DNA of 12,152 nucleotides. Source: Hemicentrotus pulcherrimus (lineage: Eukaryota > Echinodermata > Echinoidea > Camarodonta > Strongylocentrotidae). Below the pieces are notes generated by a model. It was not told the origin of the DNA. It did not search any database and was given only the letters and a program-made list of their open reading frames with translations. The stretch is taken from assembly GCA_003118195.1 (NCBI GenBank), contig BEXV01000857.1, positions 13,921-26,072 of the forward strand, written 5' to 3'. Positions 1 through 9,346 of the stretch are shown in pieces (positions within the stretch are counted from its first letter, which is position 1; every line of letters begins with the position of its first letter). A program made the position numbers and the translations under genes.

Positions 1-530
1 CGCCCTCTAGTGACTAGTCATTTCAAAAGGCTCTCACTTCCTTATTCCTTGCCCGATTTTGTTCAAATTTTCACTGATATTTTTTTAATATCTTAAACTT
101 TACAGTAAAAGTAACTTAGTATGAAGGTTTTGGTTTCCTTTAAGATGGAAAACACTAAATTGTGTATTTGTACATCATCGGTTGAGAACAAGAAGGGTGC
201 TAAGTCACTTTACGTACTTCTGATATATTCATGTTTTTTGGAGCCCTCAAAATAGCTAATTTCTCAGTTTTCTCAGAAGTTTTGAGACATATACAAGACA
301 CCGCAAATTAGTCATCTTCAAAATACTGGACAAAAACTGGCCAAATTCATTTATTAGCTTTGATCTTATATGAAAAAAAGGACAGAAGACCCTTTTCATA
401 TTCTAACAATTTGGTTTGGTTTGATGGTGTGGTTTATCCAACTGCTAAAAAAACAAGTGAATGCTTGTAGGTAAGCAATTAGGGGACTAACATCTTTAAG
501 TCCTCTCTAATGGACTTGGTAATGAGGACT
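1..530. other. AT-rich non-coding stretch
   Basis: No open frame with recognisable protein features, no RNA gene and no clear repeat is visible. The first bases, CGCCCTCTAGTG, resemble the end of a dispersed repeat cut by the window edge, but this cannot be tested here. Short runs of A and T are scattered through the stretch. Confidence 0.6.
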
Positions 531-533
531 AAA

Positions 534-1060
534 ATAAAGTTGAGTTCTGGTCATGCGATTGCATTGTGAAAGAAAAGGTGTGGAATTATGGATCCGAAAA
601 AATGATCATGTAGCATGTAAGTATTGGTGTGTACTGCAAGGTTCTGGAGTCATCAAAATAAAAAATAAAAAATTGACCCAGTCTTGGTAGTAAAAAGCAC
701 TGTACACAGAAAGATGAATATGGGACTACACAAATGGTGTCGGGGCTCCTAACCTTGATTTCCTTACTTTTCTATGCATGCTCATTACTCAGCCAGTATA
801 CATTTTCTACCAAAATTGTTTGGCAAATGACATTTATTTTTATTCTTGAACATTCAGTGTAAGTAACGTTTGATTCTGTCAGAATTCATTTTCTTTTTTT
901 TACCGGAACTCAAGTATATCTTTAACAAAGGGTCTACCACAGAGCCATCGATCGCGTCTCCTTATTGCACTTACGGCTGTGCGACTTGAGGCCTTAAGAT
1001 ACGCAATTACTTAGGGCACTTCTCATTCTTAATGTCCAGAACTCAACTTTATCTTTAAAA
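534..1060. repeat. Interval bounded by a 17-bp inverted repeat, with a third related motif inside
   Basis: ATAAAGTTGAGTTCTGG at 534-550 has an exact reverse complement at 1036-1052. A related direct copy lies at 903-928 (starting CCGGAACTCAA). It keeps most positions of the 1036-1060 segment, including the following TATCTTTA. The outer arms could be the ends of a decayed element of about 520 bp. However, similarity fades quickly on both sides and I see no target duplication. The interior has no coding potential that I recognise. A short dispersed motif is an equally good reading. Confidence 0.3.
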
Positions 1061-1127
1061 TGAATGTCATTTATTGTTTAACCCTATAGCCTTATTTACA
1101 TTACACTCTCACCCAGGTTGCTTTCCT

Positions 1128-1370
1128 AAATGTAGTGGTGTGAAAAGACCCACAAACTTTGTAATTGTTCAAAATCATAAATTCATCCCACAGGGGTACA
1201 ACAACATTTTTAGGATATGGAGTTGGTAAATGCATATCTCATCTTGATAAGGCTTAATTTTAGCTAAACTTTCATTAAGATATATAAAAAGAAAAAAATC
1301 TTAATTAAACAAACATCACAAACCATACACCTTTTGCGTTCCAGGTGTGTCTTTTCATCCTCCTACATTT
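1128..1370. mobile_element. MITE-like element, family A copy 1
   Basis: The left end starts AAATGTAGTGGTGTGAAAAG. The right end, read on the minus strand, starts AAATGTAGGAGGATGAAAAG. This gives a terminal inverted repeat of about 25 bp with a few mismatches. The element is about 243 bp and has no transposase frame, so it is non-autonomous. A second copy at 10675-10934 shares the left end and the subterminal stretch containing AAAATCATAA followed by TTCATC.CACAG, which shows a dispersed family rather than a chance palindrome. No convincing target-site duplication is visible (left flank TTTCCT, right flank CTCTAT), so the superfamily cannot be assigned and the ends may be off by several bases. 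Confidence 0.6.
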
Positions 1371-2487
1371 CTCTATTAGCTCCAGAAGGTCTGTCCCTCA
1401 TTAAGGGGATACATTGGCGCTGCTGTTTCAGGTTGTTTTTTCATGAATATTTGTTAGATTTTTAATCTAATTTGCACCCGAAAGGCATCATATTAGATAA
1501 TACTTAGAGCCTACAGCCAAATTAAAGCTATCTGGTTTATACAATTTATAATAGAAAGGCTTTAAAACATGAAACTGTGAGGATTCCATTCAGTAAAAAG
1601 TGAATAGATATTCTTAACCCATCACCTGCTGGAACGGGAAAGCCCCTGTATAAAGCCTATGGCAATGAAGGAATTCGGTAGTCAAAGGGATGAAGATGAA
1701 GAGAACCTCTATGATTCCCCCTTCATAACAGCCATCAGGGATATCATAATAACCCAATAATACATTTTTACTGATCTTATTCAGAATAATAAGATGGTTT
1801 AAGTAGAATATTCTTAAGTGTTTCCAAGGTACGATAATACGCCAGCGGCGGACTGTACCATATTGGAAGAAGAAGAAGAAGGTGCATATGGATAATACTT
1901 AATTGTTTACACTACTGGTGTCATAGTTAATCTGAGTTTCAAGGTTTGTTTCCAATTATTTCAAAACTATAATGCACATATCAAAGTTTAGATTGAAACC
2001 TTCAAATAGATTCATGCTGAGAAAAAGACTTTCAAAAATATGGGGTAGCTATCAATTCCATTTTCGTATTAACTTTTGCCAGTCAGGCGCACAGTATGTA
2101 GTATCGCTCCACATCACTTGCATGATAAAGGCCATTTTTGTGTCATTGGATAGCAAATTATATGTGGTCTATTTTCCTCACAGCAGCATAGAATTACTCA
2201 TCTCGAGCAATGATTCACAAGTCAGCATTTGATTACACCACCGCTGGCAGTAAATTTTCTTTTTTATATGGTCTGTGGCTGTCAGTCGAGGGTAAGCAGT
2301 TGTAAACAAAGATAGTTATGGCATTGGATCTGAAAGGCATGACGTTGTGTCGTAGAAGTGATGACATATGTCGTGGAGCTCTTTTATTTCAGTGACAATA
2401 TATTTGTTGATAATGCTCAATATGCATGCACAACATTTCATTGTTTATTTAATTGTTTATGATCTTAATATTCATACATGCATGCAC
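1371..2487. other. Non-coding stretch without identifiable genes
   Basis: I see no exon, RNA gene or repeat family with a second copy in the window. The part around 1620-1750 is less AT-rich than its surroundings, but it has stops in all frames over short distances and nothing I recognise. It could be a decayed repeat. A GAA microsatellite lies at 1866-1881. The 86-codon open frame at 1972-2232 has no protein-like features and is treated as chance. Confidence 0.5.
1866..1881. repeat. (GAA)n microsatellite
   Basis: Five and a third GAA units occur in an uninterrupted run. This is a short simple-sequence tract with no evident function. Confidence 0.85.
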
Positions 2488-2605
2488 AGAGGTGCGGTAG
2501 TTAAGGAATTTTGTATACATGGCCGTGGGTTCCAGCCAAGGTGCGGCACCAGTGTCCTTGAGAAAGACATCAATTTACATTTGCCACTCTCCACCCAGGC
2601 ATCAC
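2488..2605 (+). mobile_element. tRNA-derived SINE, 3'-truncated copy
   Basis: A tRNA-like head carries an A-box-like segment (GCGGTAGTTAAGG, 2494-2506) and a B-box-like segment (GGTTCCAGCC, 2528-2537). It is followed by a body starting GTGTCCTTGAGAAAGACAT and continuing to CTCCACCCAGG. The body matches the two minus-strand copies (4216-4475 and 8963-9543), which read AATGTCCTTTGG and, in the better copy, CACTCCACCCAGG at the same places. The part after the CCCAGG motif, including the GGGTAC segment and the tail seen in the other copies, is missing, so this copy is truncated or diverged. The head is more diverged from the other two heads than the body is. SINEs depend on a LINE's enzymes for movement; no LINE is present here. 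Confidence 0.65.
2494..2537 (+). promoter_or_regulatory. Pol III internal promoter-like A and B boxes of the SINE
   Basis: The A-box-like GCGGTAGTTAAGG and the B-box-like GGTTCCAGCC are about 21 bp apart, which is short for a tRNA. This suggests a small deletion in the head. The B box agrees well with the general GGTTCnAnnCC pattern; the A box is a weak match. Confidence 0.45.
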
Positions 2606-2795
2606 TGTATCTTGATTAGTCTTATCAAATCACAAATAAATTTATTTTCCCCTTTACTGAATAACAGTTTTCATTATAACCCATATCAATGTTAAATATT
2701 CATTTTCCTATGTCTAACATATAGACATATTCCTTCCAAAATCAAAATATATTTCTCAATAAGGTGGTCACATACTAACTCACATATCTCTCAGT

Positions 2796-3224
2796 AAGTT
2801 GGTCACATATAAACACATTTATCTCTTAATAACTTGGTCACATAGTAACACATTTATCTCTTAATAAGTTGGTCACATATTAACAGATACATCTCTCAAT
2901 AAGGTGGTCACATATTAAACACATATATCTCTCAATAAGTTGCTCACATATCAACACATATATCTCTCAATAAGTTGGTCACATATCAACACATATATCT
3001 CTCAATAAGTTGGTCACATATTAACACATTTATCTCTTAATATATTAACACATATATCTGTCAGTAAGGTGGTCACATATATACATATTTCAATAAGGTG
3101 GTCACATATATATCTCAATAAGTTGGTCACATATTAACACATTTATCTCTTAATAACTTGGTCACATATTAACACATTTATCTCTTAATAAGGTGGTCAC
3201 ATATTAACACATATATCTCTCAAT
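2796..3224. repeat. Higher-order block 1 of the minisatellite
   Basis: This block holds thirteen units. From unit 4 (2866) to unit 14 (3224) it appears identical by eye to block 2, except for an 11-bp loss at the start of unit 9 near 3042. Unit 3 differs from its partner (unit 16) at two positions, and unit 2 differs more. The block offset is 430 bp before the deletion and 441 bp after it. Confidence 0.85.
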
Positions 3225-3665
3225 AAGGTGGTCACATATTAAACACATATATATCTCAATAAGTTGGTCACATAGTAACACGTTTATCTCTTAATAAGTT
3301 GGTCACATATTAACAGATACATCTCTCAATAAGGTGGTCACATATTAAACACATATATCTCTCAATAAGTTGCTCACATATCAACACATATATCTCTCAA
3401 TAAGTTGGTCACATATCAACACATATATCTCTCAATAAGTTGGTCACATATTAACACATTTATCTCTTAATAAGTTGGTCACATATTAACACATATATCT
3501 GTCAGTAAGGTGGTCACATATATACATATTTCAATAAGGTGGTCACATATATATCTCAATAAGTTGGTCACATATTAACACATTTATCTCTTAATAACTT
3601 GGTCACATATTAACACATTTATCTCTTAATAAGGTGGTCACATATTAACACATATATCTCTCAAT
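3225..3665. repeat. Higher-order block 2 of the minisatellite
   Basis: Thirteen units repeat the variant order of block 1, including the unusual GTTGCTCAC unit (3367-3401), the CAGATACATC unit (3296-3330) and the two short units (3507-3560). Unit 22 is the full-length partner of the shortened unit 9. The near identity points to a recent duplication of a whole 13-unit segment, by unequal exchange or slippage, or to an assembly error. Confidence 0.85.
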
Positions 3666-4215
3666 TTACTTGTTTCTTACCCCACCCCCTCTGATGTTGA
3701 GTAGACGCCCACTTACTGGGATGGAAAGTAGGCATCAGCTTCATATAAACAAATTTGATCCAAAAAGAAAACAGACTTTGACTTGTGAAACCTTCTCGCA
3801 TGGAACTTGCTCAAACTCAATGAACTCTCAATCTCACTTTTATTTTTAAAGCACAAGCTAATATATCCACACAAGAGTTGATGAGACCATCCCATTATCT
3901 AGTGGACATTTTTTTTTTTTGGAGCTGGTTAAAACAATTTCATTCTTTAACAAAACAAAGTAAACACATGCCTGAAAGGTGTGTTAATATGTGATTTGTA
4001 AAACTGCCTTGATCTAACCTTAACAAGAATTTTTATTTGCTGTGATGAAATAAAAAAGTCTACACAAAATTTAGATTGCATATGCATCTTTAAATTAATG
4101 TAAACAAATAGGCCCAACCACAAAGGCAAAACAAATGTTCCAATGAAAAACATTTTTGAAAACTTAGTTCAAAATTTGTTTTATACACTAAAAACAACAT
4201 TAACAAATAAAACAG
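3666..4215. other. AT-rich spacer between minisatellite and SINE
   Basis: I see no gene, RNA or repeat family member. A T-run lies at about 3909-3920. Minus-strand open frames of 60 and 68 codons (3713-3895 and 3947-4153) have no protein-like features and are regarded as chance. Confidence 0.55.
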
Positions 4216-4475
4216 TAATACTGGTATTGGATATTTTTAAAGCACATATTATATCCAACCCGCCAGGTGCTCAAGACGCTTCAATATTACCCTGGCTCTG
4301 CTAGGCTGCATTCAAGAGATACCCTCCTACTGGTACCCATTTAATACCAGGGTGCAGAGTAGCAAATGTAGATTAATGTTTGTCCAAAGGACATTATTGC
4401 TATGGCAGGACTCGAACCGTTACTATGTGATCCACAGTCTGATGATCGACGTATCCACAAGACCATCTACACCAA
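4216..4475 (-). mobile_element. tRNA-derived SINE, near full length
   Basis: Read on the minus strand, the element has a tRNA-like head with A box TGGTCTTGTGG (plus-strand 4455-4465) and a near-consensus B box GGTTCGAGTCC (4408-4418), about 36 bp apart as in a tRNA. Next comes a body with AATGTCCTTTGG, a CACCCTGG motif, AAATGGGTACCAGTAGG and GCAGCCTAGCAGAGCC. The 3' end is GTGCTTTAAAAATATCCAATA. The same order appears in the copy at 8963-9543 and in part at 2488-2605. The tail lacks the clean ATT repeat seen in the other minus-strand copy. Invertebrate SINEs with a conserved central domain (the MetaSINE type is one candidate) have this layout, but I cannot confirm the family. A 71-codon open frame here is a shadow of the SINE. 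Confidence 0.75.
4408..4465 (-). promoter_or_regulatory. Pol III A and B boxes of the minus-strand SINE
   Basis: The B box GGTTCGAGTCC fits the GGTTCGAnTCC consensus exactly. The A box TGGTCTTGTGG fits the TRGYnnARnnG pattern at most positions. The spacing is normal for a type 2 Pol III promoter. This head looks the best preserved of the three in the window. Confidence 0.65.
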
Positions 4476-6471
4476 TACCTGCTCTCAACATATTTGGTAA
4501 CTACTGAAAAGCACAAAACTAAAATGGCTGAATCTTTTGGTTCCGGCGCTTTAATTGCATTGTGTATGCAACTAACACTGTTGACTTGAAAACTTGCCAC
4601 AACATTGTCAAACAAAGCAACATGTATATAATACTAGCTTTATGTTTCTATGAAATAAACAAACTCAACATGGCATGGTAGCTCTATACACAGCAGGCAA
4701 CCATTGAAAATGAAACACAATCATAAACTGGGCAGCATTTCATAAAAATGTCATAACTATATTAATATAATATATTTCCATTTTAAGAGCTCAACCTGAA
4801 AAGACATGAAACCTTAGACCTATCAATAAAGATGGTGATATTGTAAAACAAAGTGTAATCTATTCTTAAGCCAATAAAAGTACATCACTTTTAGTTTAGA
4901 ATAATGGTTAGCATGGCAAACCAATATTCTGTATACCGGTATATGTCTACAGTTGTTTAATTTATTGATTTGGCAGTATTTTACCAAGAACTATAAAGAG
5001 AAAAAATGGACTTATAGATCAAAACATAGCATCTAGAAGATAATGTACTATATTAGATAACAGATTAACTAAGGTGTGATAACTCTTCAGTTCCTCACAT
5101 GATAGCAAGGATTAGAATTTGCATATTTTCACTCATGGTAATTTTTTTTTTACTATGATGGTCAAATAAATTCAGTTGCGCGTCATACCATATCCAAGCA
5201 ACACTGCATGCACGTACCCATTGTTTGCAATGTCCTCGCCCCACACATTCGACATGAGATAGCAAATACCCTTAATTTTAAATAACAAAGTGTAATCAAG
5301 GCTATCTAATATAACATATATTAACTGGAAAAGATATATATATATTCTTTGGAATGCAATTGAGTTATATTTTCCCTTGTAATCATTTTTTTCTGTCAGC
5401 ACTCCCCTTAGGAAGATATAACTCCCTCCGGCAATAGTCCAAAGAATGTTATATTATACGCCCTTCCAGTTTGAACAGATCAGACACATTTCAACAGATA
5501 CACACACCGATTGATTAAGCACAAGACAATGTAAAACATACACTAGGAATTGAAGAATGCCTCCTCCCATGTTTGCTTCTTCCCCTGAATGATCATTATC
5601 CATTGCTACACAGTCACAACAACAAAATGGTGGAACACGACTTCAACACTCCACAGCAAGCAAGTGGCAAAACTCAACCAAACAATACAAATGAAGAACA
5701 AAACCTCTAAAACAAAGGAATTAATAAAGAAAAAAGAGGAGTAGAACAAGGAGGAGACTTGACAGAATTGTAAAGTATTTTCTCGCCATTTGGAAATCAG
5801 TGAACAGAAGAAATTGTGTTTGGCATTGATTGGTTAATTGTATTTAGATTCTAGAAAGGGTCCTGTTTACCAGGGAGTCATTGGCCAAAGGCACTGTTGA
5901 ATGATAATTGAACTATCGCTAGGAAGGTTCCTCTCTTCTTCCATTTAATGCCTTGGTGACAAAATGCTGCCCTATAAGATTCCAGTAGGCAGGGCGATGG
6001 GTGCAATTTCAAGCTCTGCATGGCCATTCTAGAGAATGGGAACATTGCATACCAGGGGTGTTTTCTTGAGGCTTGCTGCCAAATATTAGCCCCTGACACC
6101 AGTTGACCCAACTTGCATGAAGCTTGGATAATGTCAAGTCTGGATATCTCTTGTTAGGAGCACTCATCCAGTGAGTGAATGAATACCTGTCAGTAGAATC
6201 TGTGATATATGGTCTTACATGTGATCATGCTTGATTTGAAACTAAGTTCATGTGTTATTTTTATGAAGTAATACAGCCAACAATGTAGTACCACATTAAA
6301 TGGTGGCAGCGGTGGGATTCCAAATATGAAGGACATAAAAATCCAAATCCCTTCAGTGATACCAACAGTGCAACACAGAAATTCACTGTAAAACAATTTG
6401 GGTCAATGTAATTTTTAAAAAAAATGATGCTCACAAGTTAGTTGGATAGGAAAGAATCAGCCTAAATGAAT
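4476..6471. other. Long non-coding stretch, possible decayed repeat at 5880-6120
   Basis: Most of this is AT-rich DNA without recognisable features. It includes a 12-bp palindrome TATACCGGTATA at 4932-4943 and T-runs near 5142-5151. The patch at about 5880-6120 is visibly richer in G and C. It holds a 77-codon minus-strand frame (5878-6111) with a more even amino-acid composition than the other open frames. I recognise no domain or second copy, and nearby AG/GT dinucleotides do not define an exon. It may be a decayed transposable element or an unrecognised exon. The minus-strand frames at 5172-5402 and 6190-6396 look random. Confidence 0.45.
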
Positions 6472-6475
6472 ACCT
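6472..6475. repeat. Possible left target-site duplication (ACCT)
   Basis: ACCT immediately precedes the element at 6476-6750 and recurs right after it at 6751-6754. Four matching bases can arise by chance, so this supports the boundaries only moderately. Confidence 0.5.
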
Positions 6476-6750
6476 TGGGAGTGTTTCTCAAAGACTAAGA
6501 TCAACTTAAGTTTGACTTAAATATGGCAGGCTGTTCATGCCACTGTTTGCTCTCACCATTATGATCTTTAGATGATATTTTTTGCTTCAATAATGAATTA
6601 TCAAAAATTGAAATTCTTTAGATTTGTGACCATGATTTGTACATCCCTTGAGAGACCAATGCTAGAAAACGGTGAGAGCAAACAGTGGCATGAATGGCAT
6701 GCCATAGTTAAGTCCAACTTAAAGTTGATCTTAGTCTTTGTGAAACACCA
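6476..6750. mobile_element. Foldback MITE, family B (GTGTTTC-CAAAGA ends)
   Basis: The left end TGGGAGTGTTTCTCAAAGAC and the right end, read on the minus strand as TGGTGTTTCACAAAGAC, begin inverted arms of about 80 bp. The arms continue through CTAAGATCAACTT, then ATGGCA, then TTCATGCCACTGTTTGCTCT (6533-6552, matched on the right at 6670-6690), with few mismatches. A loop of roughly 100 bp separates them. ACCT flanks both sides. There is no transposase, so the element is non-autonomous. The 84-codon plus-strand frame at 6572-6826 crosses the loop and right arm and is not a gene. The end sequence is shared with the element at 9045-9346, though the interiors differ. Confidence 0.8.
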
Positions 6751-6754
6751 ACCT
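6751..6754. repeat. Possible right target-site duplication (ACCT)
   Basis: This is the partner of the ACCT at 6472-6475, directly abutting the right end of the MITE. Confidence 0.5.
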
Positions 6755-6940
6755 GGTTATCTAAAATTGTGTGATGAATCACCAGCTGGTATCAATGGAA
6801 ACCTTGAAATGGAGACAGAATCATGAAAGTATCCCTTCTTCTACATTAGATTGCACGTAAACTTTGTTTGCAAACAATTTTCCCAGAAAGTTAACAATCT
6901 AAAAAAAAGTCTGCTAATGTGGTTTCAAGAAGAAAGATGG

Positions 6941-6979
6941 TTGATTTCTAGAATGATTGATTTCTAGAATGTTTGATTT
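6941..6979. repeat. 16-bp tandem repeat, about 2.5 copies
   Basis: TTGATTTCTAGAATG followed by one variable base occurs at 6941-6956 and again at 6957-6972. A partial third unit (TTGATTT) follows. It is a small local duplication without evident role. Confidence 0.85.
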
Positions 6980-7032
6980 GGAAAGTGAAAGGACATTGTT
7001 AGAATTAAACTACTCCCCTCCAACTTGTGACA

Positions 7033-7070
7033 ATTTCCTTCTTTTTTTTCTTCTTCTTCTTCTTTCATAG
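7033..7070. repeat. Polypyrimidine tract with (CTT)n
   Basis: A T/C run containing four consecutive TTC units ends in CATAG. It resembles an intron 3' splice site on the plus strand, but the sequence after TAG reaches a stop within seven codons in one frame and shows no coding signal. I treat it as simple sequence. Confidence 0.75.
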
Positions 7071-9044
7071 GATAAGAAAGGTAGAGGTTAAAATATTTTG
7101 TTACAAAAATCAATCATAATTTTGCTGGTATAATCTAGAAAATCTTAACTTGAAATATATGACCTATAACATGAAATTGGGAATAAACTGAGAATAAATT
7201 TGGATACTGGACTTCCAAAATGTATATCTTATAATGTGATCTCTAAAACTGACTTACATGAAGTGGAGAGGCCATGCCACCAAGTATTTTTAACCACACA
7301 AGATACTTCCAGTGGGACTTTTTTTTTAAATTGCAATGCCTTGTTATTGAGACAGATCCTGTTCCATAATATTTTAGAATTATTCATAGTTTTTTGGACT
7401 TCTGACAAAAAGGTAATATTATGTCTAGAAATTCAAAACGTTGCAAACTTAAATGGTTAAAATTGTGCCCATCATGCTTGTTATAATACAACACATTTCC
7501 ACCATATTTTCTTATTATTATTTCATTTTAACCAAGGAATAAAGTTTTAATTAACAAATAATGTTTCATTTACTTTAGGTGTGGAATAAGATAGTGACTA
7601 TACAGCACAGTGGCATTTACAGTGGTTCAGTCCATGTCTAGTTCCCATAGTGGCCACAAATTTTAACAAATCTTAACTTTCCTATTGTTAGCTGCTGATT
7701 TCATTCACAGTTGCACCAATCTGCTTCTCTGATTGCTTTGCTTTCTGGTGAGCAACTTGCTGTTTAGGTGACATTTCTCTTTAATTCATATAATGGCTTG
7801 AACAATCTAGAAATCTGAGCTCCTAAATCCAGGGAAATATTCTGCTTTCATGACAAAGCACTTTACAAAATTCAATGTTTAATATCTCTACAAGTGACTA
7901 CAATACAATGAGGTAAAGGCAATTTGTACCCAAGAAATTTAATCAATCATACAAGATTAAGATTGAAGATTTCAGGAAGAAATATTTCAAGCTTTATTCT
8001 CATGTATGCTGCAGCCTGATATCGCTGCAAATTCCCTCTGAAAGCAAGCTATACAATCACTTATCCAATATGAAATTGATATTCAACTATAAAATGTTTT
8101 GTTATTGTTCAAGAGGAGGATTAGAAACATAAAAGTTTGAGTCATCCCCTCCCACGCCATTGTAAAAATACACTTTTCTTTTGCACAGGGTGGACAAAAA
8201 GATAGGTGAGAGTATTTTAGTGCCTGTTGTTTACACAATCTAGAAAATATGAACTCTATTTCCAAGACAACCTACTTGACAGATACAACTTTACATGTAT
8301 GATCACAGACCTTTTATGATATATACCCTCTAAGGTTATTTCAATATCTTATTGAATCACGGAGTAAATAGAGGGTATGAAGTAAAAATACTGCCTAGCA
8401 ATTCTCAAGATCCCTAAGGCCATAAAAATATGATCTTTGCTTAATCAAAGGGCTTTTTTCTTACCTCATTTTAAATTGATTAATCTTGATCACATTCACT
8501 TTAACGAAAATAGTGACAATAACTTGGGTTTGCATGGCATTTATATCAACCATACGTTTTAATGTTTATGATGCTCATAGTACACTGGTTATACCAAAAT
8601 GCACTCTCAGCATTCAAGGAAGAAACGTCATATAAACAAACGTTGTATAATCAAATTTTGAAAGGAGCATAGAGAAGAACATTACAGAAATTGGTTATGA
8701 TAAGGTCAGTTGACATAACAACTAGCCAATAAGCAGACAAGGAAAAATTAATTACTTATTGAATGGCTCACGATATAAGCCTTACCCACTCATATGATGT
8801 TTTTACAATGCAACGTTTAGACTAGAATGAGATGATGCTTCTTTATCAAGTTTTCATTCGCAATGATGCATACGGTACATGAGTTTTGTTATAGGAAGTT
8901 TAGTTGTATACCGGTATGTGAGTTTTTTAAAAACAATATTTGGACTAGGAAAAAAAATAACTACTAATAATAATAATATTGGATATTTTTATAGCACACA
9001 TATCAACCACACAATGTGTTCAAGGCTCTCTAATAATACTCCAG

Positions 9045-9346
9045 GGGGGTGTTTCACAAAGATTCCAAGTCAAACTTAACTCTAAGTTGGACCTAAAAAT
9101 TATGGAGAGCCGTTAGCATCTATGAAATAATTTGTAGAAGTTATTTTTCATTGTTGATTCAAATCATTCATATTTTCTATTGTAAAGAAGATTTCATGTT
9201 CTTGACGTGGAATTCATAAAAAGTCTAAAATAATTGAATTTTCACTTTTTAATATATATTTTATGTTAAGGCTACAAATGGCTCTCTATAACTTTTAAGT
9301 CCAACTTAGAGTTAAGTTCGACTTACGATCTTTGTGAAACACCCCC
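9045..9346. mobile_element. MITE inserted in the SINE (GGGGGTGTTTCACAAAGAT ends)
   Basis: Both ends begin GGGGGTGTTTCACAAAGAT when each is read inward. The inverted arms run about 70 bp with few mismatches, through AACTTAACTCTAAGTTGGAC and a shared GAGAGCC. The interior is AT-rich and non-coding, so the element cannot encode its own transposase. AG flanks both ends (9043-9044 and 9347-9348), a possible 2-bp target duplication. If the right end is drawn one C shorter, a 3-bp CAG is also possible. Ends of this kind are common in marine invertebrate genomes to my recollection, but I cannot name the superfamily with confidence. Confidence 0.88.

Larger units (their letters stand above)
2745..3665. 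repeat. 35-bp minisatellite, 27 units, with higher-order structure
   Basis: The array has 27 countable units from 2761 to 3665, plus a degenerate fragment before it. A typical unit is 35 bp. It opens AAGTTGGTCACATATTAACA (variants AAGG, AACT) and ends ATCTCTCAAT or ATCTCTTAAT. Unit variants: 36 bp at units 5, 15 and 18; 29 bp at units 10 and 23; 25 bp at units 11 and 24; a truncated 24-bp unit 9 (3042-3065) that has lost the first 11 bases. The order of variants repeats after 13 units, so units 2-14 (2796-3224) and 15-27 (3225-3665) form two blocks. Neither strand encodes a sustained frame across the array, so it is not a repeat protein. The right end is sharp at 3665. Confidence 0.95.
6755..8962. 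other. Long AT-rich non-coding stretch
   Basis: I see no gene or RNA. The stretch contains the 16-bp tandem repeat at 6941-6979 and the pyrimidine tract at 7033-7070. It also has a short inverted pair, TACCCTCT near 8325 and AGAGGGTA near 8371. A palindrome ATACCGGTAT lies at 8908-8917. The open frames at 7200-7460, 8083-8265 and 8879-9079 are short, rich in Phe/Asn/Leu from AT composition, and not protein-like. Confidence 0.5.

Noticed and set aside
2368..2619. 83-codon plus-strand open frame
   Set aside because: Its second half is the SINE at 2488-2605 and the first half is AT-rich filler; no domain is recognisable.
2745..3665. CRISPR array
   Set aside because: The units are contiguous 35-bp tandem repeats without unique spacers, and the context is animal-like with no cas genes.
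4395..4475. Functional tRNA gene on the minus strand
   Set aside because: A and B boxes are present, but the acceptor stem does not pair convincingly and the same sequence continues into a dispersed SINE body.
4400..4615. 71-codon minus-strand open frame
   Set aside because: It overlaps the tRNA-like head of the SINE, and its translation is that of non-coding repeat sequence.
6572..6826. 84-codon plus-strand open frame
   Set aside because: It begins in the loop of the MITE and runs through the right arm into flanking DNA, so it cannot be a conserved gene.
7033..7070. Intron 3' splice site
   Set aside because: The pyrimidine tract plus TAG looks right, but no open coding frame follows and no matching donor or exon can be defined.
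8325..8378. Hairpin with TACCCTCT/AGAGGGTA arms
   Set aside because: The perfect arms are only about 8 bp with an AT-rich spacer; this is expected by chance in 12 kb.
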